Shown: in pieces, positions 25,553-35,111 of the stretch
How the letters are laid out: every line of letters begins with the position of its first letter
Numbering within the stretch: position 1 is the first letter of the stretch
The notes under the pieces: model-generated
Seen by the model: only the letters and a program-made list of their open reading frames with translations
Databases searched by the model: none
What the model was told of the DNA's origin: nothing
NCBI RefSeq assembly: GCF_900102925.1
Contig: NZ_FNKI01000002.1
Location: 1,240,001 to 1,304,000, forward strand
Direction of reading: 5' to 3'
Length of the DNA: 64,000 nucleotides
DNA from: Flagellimonas zhangzhouensis
GTDB taxonomy: Bacteria; Bacteroidota; Bacteroidia; Flavobacteriales; Flavobacteriaceae
Position numbers and translations under genes: made by a program

Positions 25553-25930
25553 ATGATTAGAAATCTTTTTTTAGGGGCTCTTTTTACAATCCTTTGGGCC
25601 TGCGGTCAACCGCCACAACGTAATTGTTCTGATTTTAAAACTGGAAAATTCTCTTTCACCACAACAATTGATGGAGAAGAAAAGAAAACCATATTTTCAA
25701 GGTATGAAGATTTGGAGGTTGATGAATTTGATGGAAAAATTGATTCCTCCTCCATTCGATGGATCAATGATTGTGAATATGTGCTCAAAAACATTCACCC
25801 AAAAAATAAAGAAGAAGAGAAATCTATCCATATAAAAATTCTGACTACCGCCGAAGCTTCCTATACTTTTGAGTATAATGTTATTGGAGACACAAGAAAA
25901 TTTAAAGGAACTGCCCATAAAATAGACTAA
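25553..25930 (+). CDS. Putative lipoprotein
   Basis: A 125-residue protein starting MIRNLFLGALFTILWACGQPP, a signal sequence with a lipobox-like LWAC, so the mature protein would be lipidated at Cys17. The mature part is about 108 residues of beta-type sequence (DFKTGKFSFTTTIDG, IRWINDCEYVLKNI) that ends with YTFEYNVIGDTRKFKGTAHKID. This resembles small extracytoplasmic DNA-topology-neutral lipoproteins found next to terC in flavobacteria; no function is known. It starts 31 nt after the XRE gene and ends 2 nt before terC. Confidence 0.8.
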   Translation: MIRNLFLGALFTILWACGQPPQRNCSDFKTGKFSFTTTIDGEEKKTIFSRYEDLEVDEFDGKIDSSSIRWINDCEYVLKNIHPKNKEEEKSIHIKILTTAEASYTFEYNVIGDTRKFKGTAHKID

Positions 25931-25932
25931 CC

Positions 25933-26748
25933 ATGTTCGATATTTTCGCAAGCCCAGATGCCTGGATGGCATTGTTGACCCTGACTTTTTTGGAAATTGT
26001 TTTAGGAATTGACAATATTATTTTTATTTCCATTGCCGCAGGTAAATTGGAAAAAAAGAATAGACGAAAGGCAACCAATATTGGATTGTTACTGGCAATG
26101 GTGATGCGAATTATTTTATTGTTTGGTATTACCTGGCTTACCAAAATGAAAAAACCTTTTTTGGTGATCGACGAATCTTGGATAACGGGTGGAATAAGCT
26201 GGCAAGCGATTATTTTGTTCGGGGGCGGACTTTTTCTACTTTACAAAAGCACACATGAAATCCACGAAAAAATTGAAGATAGAGGTCATGATGAGCGCGA
26301 AGTGGCAAAATCACGATCTTCGTCATTAATGAATGCCATTGTTCAAATTACCGTAATTAATATTGTATTCTCTTTTGATTCTATTTTAACTGCTATTGGT
26401 ATGACGAATGGCATATCACCCAATCCAAACGACGCTCTGATTTTGATGATTACCGCAGTGGTGATTTCTGTTTTGATTATGATGTTATTCGCAAATCCTG
26501 TTGGGGAATTCGTGAACAATCACCCTTCAATTCAAGTATTGGGGCTGTCCTTTTTGATCTTAATTGGATTTATGTTGATTGCCGAATCTGCACACCTGTC
26601 CCATTTGGTGATTTTTGATAACGAAGTTGGCGCCATACCCAAAGGGTATTTGTACTTCGCCATCGCATTCTCACTAATGGTGGAGTTTATAAATCTGCGG
26701 ATTCAAAAAAAGCATCCCCAAGAAAAAGAAAGTTTGGAAGAGCACTAA
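25933..26748 (+). CDS. TerC-family integral membrane protein
   Basis: A 271-residue TerC/Alx-type protein with about seven to eight membrane helices. The family motif is TFLEIVLGIDNIIFISIAAGKL with conserved acidic residues inside the membrane, repeated in the second half as TVINIVFSFDSILTAIGM. Recent work on Alx and related proteins links the family to manganese export; tellurite resistance is only the historical name. It lies 2 nt after the lipoprotein gene and its stop overlaps the convergent sterol-desaturase gene by four bases. Confidence 0.92.
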   Translation: MFDIFASPDAWMALLTLTFLEIVLGIDNIIFISIAAGKLEKKNRRKATNIGLLLAMVMRIILLFGITWLTKMKKPFLVIDESWITGGISWQAIILFGGGLFLLYKSTHEIHEKIEDRGHDEREVAKSRSSSLMNAIVQITVINIVFSFDSILTAIGMTNGISPNPNDALILMITAVVISVLIMMLFANPVGEFVNNHPSIQVLGLSFLILIGFMLIAESAHLSHLVIFDNEVGAIPKGYLYFAIAFSLMVEFINLRIQKKHPQEKESLEEH

Positions 26749-27701
26749 TTCGGTCGCTGGTACGCGAGCTTCGGATTTGCTTCTTTATGTTTTTTGAACA
26801 AGCGTTGTTGTTGTTTTACGGTCATTGTACTCCCATCATGACTCCATCCAGGAGGACCAAAGATGTACATAAGCTTATGTTTAAGACTTTTCACCTTCTT
26901 GGTGTCGTTCCAAATATCTTTAAACTCATGGGTAAGAATCACAACTGGGTTGTATGATTCTGGCGCATGGATAACGCCATATTTTACATCAATATCATCA
27001 TCCAATTCTTTCCACGTACCAAAGATCTTATCAAAGAAGTTTAAAAATCCTCCATGGTTTTTATCCAAATACTCCACATTTTGTGCATGATGTACTTGGT
27101 GCATGGTGTGGGTATTCATGAATTTTTCCAAAAATCCAAGTTTGGGAATATAAACGGAATGTAATTGAAATTGCCACAATGCTTCAATTCCTAGGCAGAC
27201 CAGCACCATTTCTGGAGGAAAACCAATGGCTGGCATCCATATGTAAAAGAAAGGTTTGTACAAAATGGTGAACCATCCATTTCGAATGGCAGTTCCTAAA
27301 TTGAAATTATCAGAGGAATGGTGCACAATATGTGCTGCCCATAAAATTCGAACTTCGTGATTGGCCCTGTGGAACCAATAATATGTAAAATCATCGGCCA
27401 ATTGGCAAAGAATCCAAACATACCAAGCATAACCAAAGGATTCGTAACCAAAAATATTGGTTCGCACGCCCCCTACTTCAGGATTAAACAATTCATAAGT
27501 CCCTTCAAAAAGTGCAATGGCAAATGCCACCTTAAAGAGTGGTCCTAAAATCGCAGAACCAATTCCCATAAAACCACTGGCCGCTAAATCCTTCCAGTTG
27601 TACAGATCATCATGGTCGTGGGTTTTGCTATAGGTTAATTCTAATAAAATAAAGGCAATAAAAACTGGTACACCATATACCAGCGGGTTTGTGAAATCCA
27701 T
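26745..27701 (-). CDS. Sterol desaturase / fatty acid hydroxylase family membrane protein
   Basis: A 318-residue di-iron membrane oxygenase. The histidine boxes are visible as FHRANHE, HIVHHSSDN and HTMHQVHH, with several flanking membrane helices (about 7-25, 45-70, 90-110 and 165-185). Bacterial members hydroxylate fatty acids, carotenoids or alkylglycerols; the substrate here is unknown. A C-terminal soluble tail of about 70 residues follows the last His box. A distant paralogue is at 53414-54184. Confidence 0.9.
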   Translation of the reverse strand: MDFTNPLVYGVPVFIAFILLELTYSKTHDHDDLYNWKDLAASGFMGIGSAILGPLFKVAFAIALFEGTYELFNPEVGGVRTNIFGYESFGYAWYVWILCQLADDFTYYWFHRANHEVRILWAAHIVHHSSDNFNLGTAIRNGWFTILYKPFFYIWMPAIGFPPEMVLVCLGIEALWQFQLHSVYIPKLGFLEKFMNTHTMHQVHHAQNVEYLDKNHGGFLNFFDKIFGTWKELDDDIDVKYGVIHAPESYNPVVILTHEFKDIWNDTKKVKSLKHKLMYIFGPPGWSHDGSTMTVKQQQRLFKKHKEANPKLAYQRPN

Positions 27702-27761
27702 ATAGAAAAGTTAAGCGTCTGCTTTAGTTTTGTGACGGAGGCAAAATAGGTAGAAAATGGA

Positions 27762-30389
27762 TTAAAACAAAGCGGTTTGGTCATTACCATCATTCTTTGT
27801 TCCTATATCGTTATTTGAATTGTCTATTTGCTCTTCATCTACCACTTCAATGTCCTCTGTTTGTTGTTCTTCTGGCTCATCGTAAGGTAACGGGTCCAAT
27901 AAGTTAATGTTTTTTACTTTTTCAGGTGTAAGCTGATTCCCTAGTGCTTTAATACCTTTTACAGTAATAAATTCTTCAACATCCACTTGTAAATTGGGTT
28001 TAGCGTCCTTGCCACGTGGTTTTATAAACTCAATTTCCAATTTTGGTCGCCAATCGGTTGAAACCAATTCCAAATGGGATTTTGCACTTTCGGAAATTAC
28101 CACTTCTTCCTTGCTTGGATTTTCAATAACGAACCTTTTCAGGTAGTAGCGTTCTTTTTCTCCTTCAAAATGAACCACAGAAATGGGCTTGTTCGGGTTC
28201 CATTTCTCCAAAACAATCATATCGTCGTTAAAACGAGTAAGCAAATCTGGAATAATGGTTTTTACGATACCCTTTTGCTCAATGACCAAAAGCATATCAT
28301 CACCTTTAAACTCACCCAATAACTCTCCTCGTCCATCAACATTTAAGCGACTTACTACATCATCGAACCATATTTTTCTAGGTTTAAGGGTAGATACGCC
28401 TTTTTCTTTGAGTTCAACACGTTTGATAGCATATTTGGTAACCAAATTTCCTTTGGAAGCTCTACCTTTAATAAGGACATCGGAGAAATCAAGATCCCAT
28501 TTCAGTTTTTTGATGCTTCCTGACTGACGTAGCAAAATGGTAATCACCTCCGCCTCACCATTTGGATTGGCAGAGAAATAAAGTACTTCTGCTGAAGTTT
28601 TATCTCCTGTGAGTTGATAGATTTTATCACGAGTGATACTGGTTACATTGAAACGTTTAATGTAACTAGGCCCACCTTTCATCAACTTGTACACCATATT
28701 ATATGTAGTTCGCTTGTCCTTTTTCTTAAAGACGGCCACATGGATAATGTTTTTACCCACAAAGACTTTGGAGTCTACCTTAGTGACCATCATCTCCCCT
28801 TTTTGGGTAAAGACTATTATGTCGTCAATATCGCTGCAATCGGTAACATATTCGTCGCGCTTTAGCGAGGTTCCAATAAAACCCTCTTCGCGATTTACAT
28901 AAAGTTTGGTGTTTCGGATAACCACTTTAGTGGCCTCGATATCATCAAATACTTTGATCTCGGATTTACGCTCTCTTCCTTGCCCGTATTTCTTTTTAAG
29001 CTCTTTGAAGTAGTCAATGGCGAAATCCACCAGATGCTCCAAATGGTGTTTGGTCTGGGCAATTTTCTCTTCAAGACCCTCTATTAACTGTTGCGCTTTT
29101 TCCAAATCGAACTTGGAAATACGCTTGATTCGAATCTCCGTCAATCGAACAATATCATCTTTGGTCACTTCTCTTTTTAAATGACCGATATGAGGTTTTA
29201 ATCCTTTGTCGATAGCAGAAATTACACCATCCCAAGTTTCCTCCTCTTCAATATCACGATAAATCCTATTTTCAATAAAAATGCGCTCCAAAGAAGCAAA
29301 ATGCCACTGCTCCTCTAATTCACCTAGCTGGATTTCAAGTTCTGCTTTAAGTAACTCTACAGTGTTGTCCGTGGAGCGCTCCAGCATTTCACTTACCCCA
29401 ATAAACAATGGTTTGTTATCCTCAATAACACAACCAAGTGGTGAAATGGATGATTCACAAGCTGTAAAGGCGTAGAGGGCATCGATGGTCTTGTCTGGAG
29501 AAATTCCAGTAGGCAGATGCACCAAGATTTCAACTTCAGCAGCTGTGTTATCCTCTATCTTTTTAATCTTGATTTTCCCCTTATCGTTAGCCTTTAAGAT
29601 GGAGTCAATTAAAGAGGAAGTATTGGTTCCGTAAGGTATTTCGTTGATCACCAAGGTGTTTTTGTCCAAGGTTGAAATTTTGGCCCTTACCCTAATTTTG
29701 CCACCACGCATTCCTTCATTGTAATTGCTTACATCTATAATTCCAGCGGTTGGAAAATCTGGATATAAAGTAAAGCGCTTACCTCTCAAATGTTTGATGG
29801 AGGCATCAATCAATTCATTGAAATTGTGCGGTAAAATTTTGGTGGAAAGTCCAACCGCTATACCCTCTGCCCCTTGCGCTAACAACAATGGGAATTTAAC
29901 TGGAAGATTTACAGGCTCTTTCTTTCGGCCATCATACGAAAGTTGCCATTCTGTAATTTTTGGACTATAAACTACTTCAAGGGCAAATTTGGAAAGTCTT
30001 GCCTCAATGTATCGTGAGGCTGCAGCGCCATCCCCTGTAAGAATGTTACCCCAGTTTCCTTGGGTATCGATTAATAGGTCTTTTTGCCCCAACTGCACCA
30101 TGGCATCGGCAATACTGGCATCACCGTGAGGGTGGTATTGCATGGTATGCCCCACAACATTGGCCACTTTGTTGTAGCGCCCATCGTCCAACTCTTTTAA
30201 GGAGTGCATGATCCTACGCTGTACAGGCTTGAACCCGTCTTCGATTGCGGGAACAGCACGTTCCAAAATCACATAGGATGCGTAATCCAAAAACCAATCC
30301 TTGTACATTCCAGTAACCTTTACCAGACTGTCTTGGGGTTCTTCTTGGTTTTCTAAACCTTCATCATTCAGTTCTTCGTTCTCTTCCAT
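27762..30389 (-). CDS. parC: DNA topoisomerase IV subunit A (type IIA)
   Basis: The DNA-cleaving subunit of a type IIA topoisomerase, 875 residues. The catalytic tyrosine is in GAAASRYIEARLSK at about residue 122, and the winged-helix domain begins VTGMYKDWFLDYASYVI. The breakage-reunion core spans to about residue 480 with a coiled-coil tower (IEGLEEKIAQTKHHLEHL), then a beta-pinwheel-like C-terminal domain and an acidic tail. A GyrA box (QRRGGKG) is not seen, which supports ParC. It follows the B-subunit gene by 24 nt. Confidence 0.93.
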   Translation of the reverse strand: MEENEELNDEGLENQEEPQDSLVKVTGMYKDWFLDYASYVILERAVPAIEDGFKPVQRRIMHSLKELDDGRYNKVANVVGHTMQYHPHGDASIADAMVQLGQKDLLIDTQGNWGNILTGDGAAASRYIEARLSKFALEVVYSPKITEWQLSYDGRKKEPVNLPVKFPLLLAQGAEGIAVGLSTKILPHNFNELIDASIKHLRGKRFTLYPDFPTAGIIDVSNYNEGMRGGKIRVRAKISTLDKNTLVINEIPYGTNTSSLIDSILKANDKGKIKIKKIEDNTAAEVEILVHLPTGISPDKTIDALYAFTACESSISPLGCVIEDNKPLFIGVSEMLERSTDNTVELLKAELEIQLGELEEQWHFASLERIFIENRIYRDIEEEETWDGVISAIDKGLKPHIGHLKREVTKDDIVRLTEIRIKRISKFDLEKAQQLIEGLEEKIAQTKHHLEHLVDFAIDYFKELKKKYGQGRERKSEIKVFDDIEATKVVIRNTKLYVNREEGFIGTSLKRDEYVTDCSDIDDIIVFTQKGEMMVTKVDSKVFVGKNIIHVAVFKKKDKRTTYNMVYKLMKGGPSYIKRFNVTSITRDKIYQLTGDKTSAEVLYFSANPNGEAEVITILLRQSGSIKKLKWDLDFSDVLIKGRASKGNLVTKYAIKRVELKEKGVSTLKPRKIWFDDVVSRLNVDGRGELLGEFKGDDMLLVIEQKGIVKTIIPDLLTRFNDDMIVLEKWNPNKPISVVHFEGEKERYYLKRFVIENPSKEEVVISESAKSHLELVSTDWRPKLEIEFIKPRGKDAKPNLQVDVEEFITVKGIKALGNQLTPEKVKNINLLDPLPYDEPEEQQTEDIEVVDEEQIDNSNNDIGTKNDGNDQTALF

Positions 30390-30413
30390 TTAGAAGGGAG
30401 GCATTAGTTTGGT

Positions 30414-32273
30414 TTATAGTTGGTTTTCTTCTACTAAATCAAGTTCTACTTTAAGGTTATTGATGATAAATTCCTGTCTATCTGGCGTGTTTTTACCCAT
30501 GTAGAACTGCAACAGATTATCAATACTCATCGCTTTATCCAACATTACAGGCTCTAAACGAATGTCATCACCAATAAAGTGCTTGAACTCATCGGGGGAA
30601 ATTTCACCCAATCCCTTAAATCGGGTTATTTCTGCCTTACCTGTTAGTTTTTCAATAGCGTTTCTTTTTTCCTCATCACTGTAGCAATAAATGGTTTCTT
30701 TTTTATTGCGCACTCTAAATAATGGGGTTTGAAGAATATATAAATGGTTTTCTTTTATCAGTTCTGGAAAAAATTGCAAGAAGAATGTGATCAACAGCAA
30801 TCGAATGTGCATCCCATCCACATCGGCATCGGTAGCAATTACAATATTGTTGTAGCGCAAATCCTCCATGGAATCCTCAATGTTGAGCGCTGCTTGCAAC
30901 AGATTGAATTCTTCGTTCTCGTAAACAATCTTTTTGGACATGCCATAAGAGTTCAAAGGCTTACCACGAAGACTGAATACGGCCTGGGTATTTACATCCC
31001 GAGATTTGGTAATGGAACCTGAAGCCGAATCTCCCTCTGTTATAAATAGGGTAGACTCCAATCTTCTGTCCTTTTTCATATCCTGCAAATGCACTCGACA
31101 ATCACGAAGTTTTTTATTGTGCAGACTTGCTTTTTTTGCGCGCTCTCTGGCCAATTTACGAATTCCAGAAAGTTCTTTACGCTCCTTTTCCGCCTGAACA
31201 ATTTTTCGTTGAAGTGCTTCCGCAGTCTGCGGATTTTTATGTAGGTAATTATCCAAATAGGTTCCCACAAAATCGTTGATGTACGTACGAACCGTTGGAA
31301 GTTTACCGCCCATATCGGTAGAACCCAATTTAGTTTTGGTCTGACTCTCAAAAACGGGTTCCATAACTTTAATGGAAATAGCTGAGATAATAGACTTGCG
31401 CACATCGGAAGCATCGTAATTTTTTCCGTAGAAATCGCGAATGGTTTTAACCACAGCTTCACGGAAAGCGGCTTGGTGCGTACCTCCTTGTGTGGTATGC
31501 TGTCCGTTAACAAAAGAGTGGTACTCCTCACTATATTGGGTTTTGCTGTGGGTCATGGCGACCTCAATATCATCCCCTTTTAAGTGAATAATGGGATAAA
31601 GAAAATCCTCTTCGTTATTGTTGTCTTCCAATAAATCCTTTAAACCATTTTCGGAGTAGAATTTTTCTCCATTAAAAACAATGGTTAATCCAGGATTTAG
31701 GTACACATAGTTTTTGAGCATGCGTTCCACATACTCATTTCGATATTTATATTTTTTGAATATGCTCTCGTCTGGAACAAAGGTTACCTTGGTGCCTCGT
31801 CTTCTGGAAGATTCTTCCAATAGCTCTTCGTTGGTAAGGTTTCCCGTTTCAAACTCTGCAGATTTGGATTGTCCATCTCGGTTGGATTCCACTCGAAAAT
31901 AGGTGGAAAGGGCATTCACAGCTTTTGTACCTACCCCGTTCAGACCAACAGACTTTTTAAAGGCACGGGTATCGTACTTACCACCCGTATTCATCTTGGA
32001 AACTACGTCCACTACTTTTCCTAAAGGAATTCCACGACCGTAATCGCGAACATGTACCGTATTTTCCTTGATGTTGATTTCGATGGTCTTTCCTGCACCC
32101 ATCACAAACTCATCGATACAGTTGTCGATGACCTCTTTTAACAGGATGTAAATTCCATCGTCGGCGGAAGAACCATCACCCAATTTTCCAATATACATTC
32201 CAGGACGCATACGAATATGCTCCTTCCAATCGAGCGATCGGATATTATCTTCAGTATATTGGGTATCTGCCAT
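30414..32273 (-). CDS. parE: DNA topoisomerase IV subunit B
   Basis: The ATPase subunit, 619 residues. The GHKL ATP-binding motifs are [19 protein letters not shown] and GRGIPLG, then [14 protein letters not shown]. The TOPRIM domain has [11 protein letters not shown] and [14 protein letters not shown]. The length matches ParE and not the longer GyrB with an insert. It pairs with the A-subunit gene directly downstream for chromosome decatenation. Confidence 0.94.
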   Translation of the reverse strand: MADTQYTEDNIRSLDWKEHIRMRPGMYIGKLGDGSSADDGIYILLKEVIDNCIDEFVMGAGKTIEINIKENTVHVRDYGRGIPLGKVVDVVSKMNTGGKYDTRAFKKSVGLNGVGTKAVNALSTYFRVESNRDGQSKSAEFETGNLTNEELLEESSRRRGTKVTFVPDESIFKKYKYRNEYVERMLKNYVYLNPGLTIVFNGEKFYSENGLKDLLEDNNNEEDFLYPIIHLKGDDIEVAMTHSKTQYSEEYHSFVNGQHTTQGGTHQAAFREAVVKTIRDFYGKNYDASDVRKSIISAISIKVMEPVFESQTKTKLGSTDMGGKLPTVRTYINDFVGTYLDNYLHKNPQTAEALQRKIVQAEKERKELSGIRKLARERAKKASLHNKKLRDCRVHLQDMKKDRRLESTLFITEGDSASGSITKSRDVNTQAVFSLRGKPLNSYGMSKKIVYENEEFNLLQAALNIEDSMEDLRYNNIVIATDADVDGMHIRLLLITFFLQFFPELIKENHLYILQTPLFRVRNKKETIYCYSDEEKRNAIEKLTGKAEITRFKGLGEISPDEFKHFIGDDIRLEPVMLDKAMSIDNLLQFYMGKNTPDRQEFIINNLKVELDLVEENQL

Positions 32274-32311
32274 AAGTTTTGGGTTAATCCATGCAATATA
32301 AAATTTAGGGG

Positions 32312-32319
32312 CAAAAATA
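32312..32319 (-). promoter_or_regulatory. Putative topoisomerase IV operon -7 element
   Basis: The minus strand reads TATTTTTG (TAnnTTTG), 38 nt before the parE ATG. A second similar sequence, TACTTTTTG, lies just upstream near 32333-32341. Confidence 0.45.
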
Positions 32320-32381
32320 AAAGTAATGTGGGCAAAAAGTAATCAACAATAGCGCGGATTTATTGTTAATATTAGTGATTC

Positions 32382-33278
32382 TCAGGCTTGTTTTTTTCTG
32401 TTAATGGAAAGATAAGTCACCCCAAAAATCACAACCGCCATTCCCAACAATTGCCAAAGGGTCAATTTTTCATCTAAAAAGACAAATGCCAATAAGATAG
32501 TGGAAATCGGCCCCAAACTTCCCAAAATGGAAAAATTCGAGGCTCCCAAACGCTCAATGGCTGCGGAAACCAAAAAGGATGGAATCAAAGTGGCAATAAT
32601 CGCCATGGCAAATCCGTAGATGTAGACAGGCCAAGGGTAATCCATAAATTCCCAACCTCCATCAAATACATAGTGCAATACGATGCAAAAGGTAGAAACT
32701 ATCATAGCGTAGCAGGTAAACCGCAACACTCCAAATTTGGGAATCAACCAACCACTGCCCACCAAATACGAAGCATAGGTAATGGCACTCAACAATACTA
32801 AAAATCCTCCCCATAAAACCTGATTTACAGCTACATCCAATTCATCCCAAAACGTAATAAGGACGCCCAAATAGGTTATGAGAATGGCAATAAACTGAAC
32901 TCGAGAAATCTTCTGTTTGAAAATAATCCACGAGAGAAATACCACAATAGTAGGATACACAAACAAAATAATCCGCTCCAGCCCTGCTTTGATGTAGTTT
33001 AGCCCTAAAAAATCGAAATAACTGGCTAAATAATATCCGATGAAACCAAAAGCGAACAACCAAGCGTAATCTTTTGCTTGGATTTTAACCGTTGGTATCT
33101 TTTTACGAATCAAAAATAAGATCAGTATGTAAAAAGGAAGCGAAAACAGCATTCGGAACAACAGTAAATCCAACGTATCTACTTCATATTGATACGCCAA
33201 TTTTACCATCACAGCTTTTGAGGAGAATAAAACTACTCCCAGAATGCCGTAAAAAATTCCTAAGCTTTTGTTGTACAT
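32382..33278 (-). CDS. EamA-type DMT transporter
   Basis: A 298-residue drug/metabolite transporter superfamily permease with ten predicted helices in two repeated EamA halves (about 5-140 and 155-290). Family landmarks are the start LGIFYGILGVVLFSSKAVMVK and the second-half ending ILLAFVFLDEKLTLWQLLGMAVVIFGV. DMT permeases export amino acids, nucleobases or other small metabolites; the substrate is unknown. It lies downstream of ychF in the same orientation with a 67-nt gap. Confidence 0.9.
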   Translation of the reverse strand: MYNKSLGIFYGILGVVLFSSKAVMVKLAYQYEVDTLDLLLFRMLFSLPFYILILFLIRKKIPTVKIQAKDYAWLFAFGFIGYYLASYFDFLGLNYIKAGLERIILFVYPTIVVFLSWIIFKQKISRVQFIAILITYLGVLITFWDELDVAVNQVLWGGFLVLLSAITYASYLVGSGWLIPKFGVLRFTCYAMIVSTFCIVLHYVFDGGWEFMDYPWPVYIYGFAMAIIATLIPSFLVSAAIERLGASNFSILGSLGPISTILLAFVFLDEKLTLWQLLGMAVVIFGVTYLSINRKKQA

Positions 33279-33345
33279 GGAATAAAGCTACTCCCTACCT
33301 ACAATTTTAGAAAAGTAAATGATTTGGAATTACAACGTTCAACCC

Positions 33346-34440
33346 TTACACGTTGAACCTAAAGTGCATCACATCACCATCTTTCACCACATATTCCTTG
33401 CCCTCTACACGCATACGGCCAGCCTCTTTTACCTTGGCTTCGCTACCATATTGAATGTAGTCGTTATAAGAAATTACTTCGGCACGGATGAATCCCTTTT
33501 CAAAGTCTGTGTGGATGACTCCAGCAGCTTGAGGAGCTGTGGCACCAACATGAATGGTCCAAGCACGAACCTCTTTTACCCCTGCAGTGAAATACGTTTC
33601 CAAATCCAATAGTTTATAGGCGCCACGAATCAATTTGGCTGAGCCTGGCTCGGAAAGTCCAAGGTCTTCCAAAAACATTTGGCGTTCTTCGTAGGTTTCC
33701 AACTCTGTGATATCTGCTTCTGTCCCAACGGCCAAAAAGATAACTTCGGCATTTTCGTTGGCAACGGTTTCTTTCACCTTTTCTACGTAAGCATTGCCCT
33801 CTACGGCAGCAGCTTCATCTACATTACAAACATACATTACAGGTTTATCCGTAATCAGTTGCATGGGTTTTACAAACTCAATACGCTCATCATCAGAAAG
33901 TTCAATGGCACGGACTGAAGTTCCAGCCTCCAAACCATTTTTTAGTTTGGTCAAAACAGCTTCTTCTTTTTGAGCTTCTTTATTTCCAGTTTTGGCAGCA
34001 CGCTTCACTTTGTCAAGCTTTTTTTCCACGCTTTCCAAATCTTTCAACTGCAACTCCATATCAATTGTTTCCTTATCGCGAATTGGATCTACAGAACCAT
34101 CAACGTGCACCACATTATCATTATCAAAACAACGCAATACGTGAAGAATAGCATCGGTTTCACGGATATTTCCCAAAAACTGGTTTCCCAATCCCTCACC
34201 TTTGCTCGCTCCTTTTACCAAACCAGCAATATCCACAATTTCTACGGTAGCAGGAATCACTCTTTCAGGATTCACCAATTCTTCCAATTTTTCCAAACGA
34301 GTGTCGGGCACATTTACCACACCAATATTGGGCTCAATGGTACAAAAAGGGAAGTTGGCACTTTGTGCCTTTGCATTGGACAAACAGTTGAACAATGTTG
34401 ATTTTCCTACGTTCGGCAATCCTACAATACCAGCTTTCAT
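33346..34440 (-). CDS. ychF: Redox-responsive ATPase YchF / OLA1-type
   Basis: A 364-residue translation-associated P-loop ATPase of the Obg superfamily. The G1 motif is GLPNVGKSTLFNCL at residues 6-19, G3 is VDIAGLVKGASKGEG, the altered G4 (NVDE) is in VMYVCNVDE, which gives ATP preference, and the TGS domain is at the C-terminus (EVRAWTIHVGATAPQAAGVIH). In E. coli YchF affects oxidative stress and start-codon choice. It has its own -7 element at 34466-34473. Confidence 0.97.
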   Translation of the reverse strand: MKAGIVGLPNVGKSTLFNCLSNAKAQSANFPFCTIEPNIGVVNVPDTRLEKLEELVNPERVIPATVEIVDIAGLVKGASKGEGLGNQFLGNIRETDAILHVLRCFDNDNVVHVDGSVDPIRDKETIDMELQLKDLESVEKKLDKVKRAAKTGNKEAQKEEAVLTKLKNGLEAGTSVRAIELSDDERIEFVKPMQLITDKPVMYVCNVDEAAAVEGNAYVEKVKETVANENAEVIFLAVGTEADITELETYEERQMFLEDLGLSEPGSAKLIRGAYKLLDLETYFTAGVKEVRAWTIHVGATAPQAAGVIHTDFEKGFIRAEVISYNDYIQYGSEAKVKEAGRMRVEGKEYVVKDGDVMHFRFNV

Positions 34441-34465
34441 CTAATAAATTTGTGTTTTGAGGGTG

Positions 34466-34473
34466 CAAATATA
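34466..34473 (-). promoter_or_regulatory. Putative ychF -7 element
   Basis: The minus strand reads TATATTTG (TAnnTTTG), 25 nt upstream of the ychF ATG. Confidence 0.5.
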
Positions 34474-34496
34474 AGTTGAAGTTTTGGTACTCGGTG

Positions 34497-34625
34497 CTAA
34501 TACCCTTGAATCAATAAATAAAGCCCCATGATTATTAGTCCAATCATGCCAAAAATGGCCACCAAAGACAATATGCATCCTATCTGCTTCCAAACACCCC
34601 TATATTCTTTTTCTTCTTTTTGCAT
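34497..34625 (-). CDS. Possible 42-residue single-pass membrane protein
   Basis: An ATG-initiated minus-strand frame encodes 42 residues: a charged start MQKEEKEYRGVWKQIGC followed by a hydrophobic helix ILSLVAIFGMIGLIIMGLYLLI and a stop. The hydrophobic segment and the positive-inside charge pattern look like a real small membrane protein. The ATG directly follows the U-run of the ferredoxin terminator, so it would need readthrough or its own promoter, which I could not identify. It may be a chance ORF. Confidence 0.4.
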   Translation of the reverse strand: MQKEEKEYRGVWKQIGCILSLVAIFGMIGLIIMGLYLLIQGY

Positions 34626-34652
34626 AAAAAAACCCCGAACTTAAATTCGGGG
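34626..34652 (-). terminator. Rho-independent terminator after ferredoxin gene
   Basis: Minus-strand hairpin with a 7-bp GC-rich stem (plus arms 34633-34639 and 34646-34652, CCCCGAA/TTCGGGG), a 6-nt loop and seven Ts. It follows the ferredoxin stop by 23 nt. Confidence 0.92.
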
Positions 34653-34675
34653 CTAAATTACATGTTTTTTATGCC

Positions 34676-35038
<363 letters not shown>

Positions 35039-35066
35039 TTATTAAGCTGATTCTTTTCAGCATGCT

Positions 35067-35083
35067 TACTTTTGACAAAAATA
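35067..35083. promoter_or_regulatory. Back-to-back promoter elements for ferredoxin and acyl-CoA reductase
   Basis: The plus strand has TACTTTTG at 35067-35074 (toward acyl-CoA reductase) and the minus strand has TATTTTTG at 35076-35083 (toward ferredoxin). Both match TAnnTTTG and are one base apart, so the two transcripts would compete or be co-regulated. Confidence 0.6.
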
Positions 35084-35111
35084 AACCCTACTAAATTAGT
35101 GAACAAATATA

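Noticed and set aside
25933-26748. TerC as part of a tellurite or stress ter operon
   Set aside because: No terA, terB, terD or terZ genes are nearby; TerC alone is a common housekeeping membrane protein.
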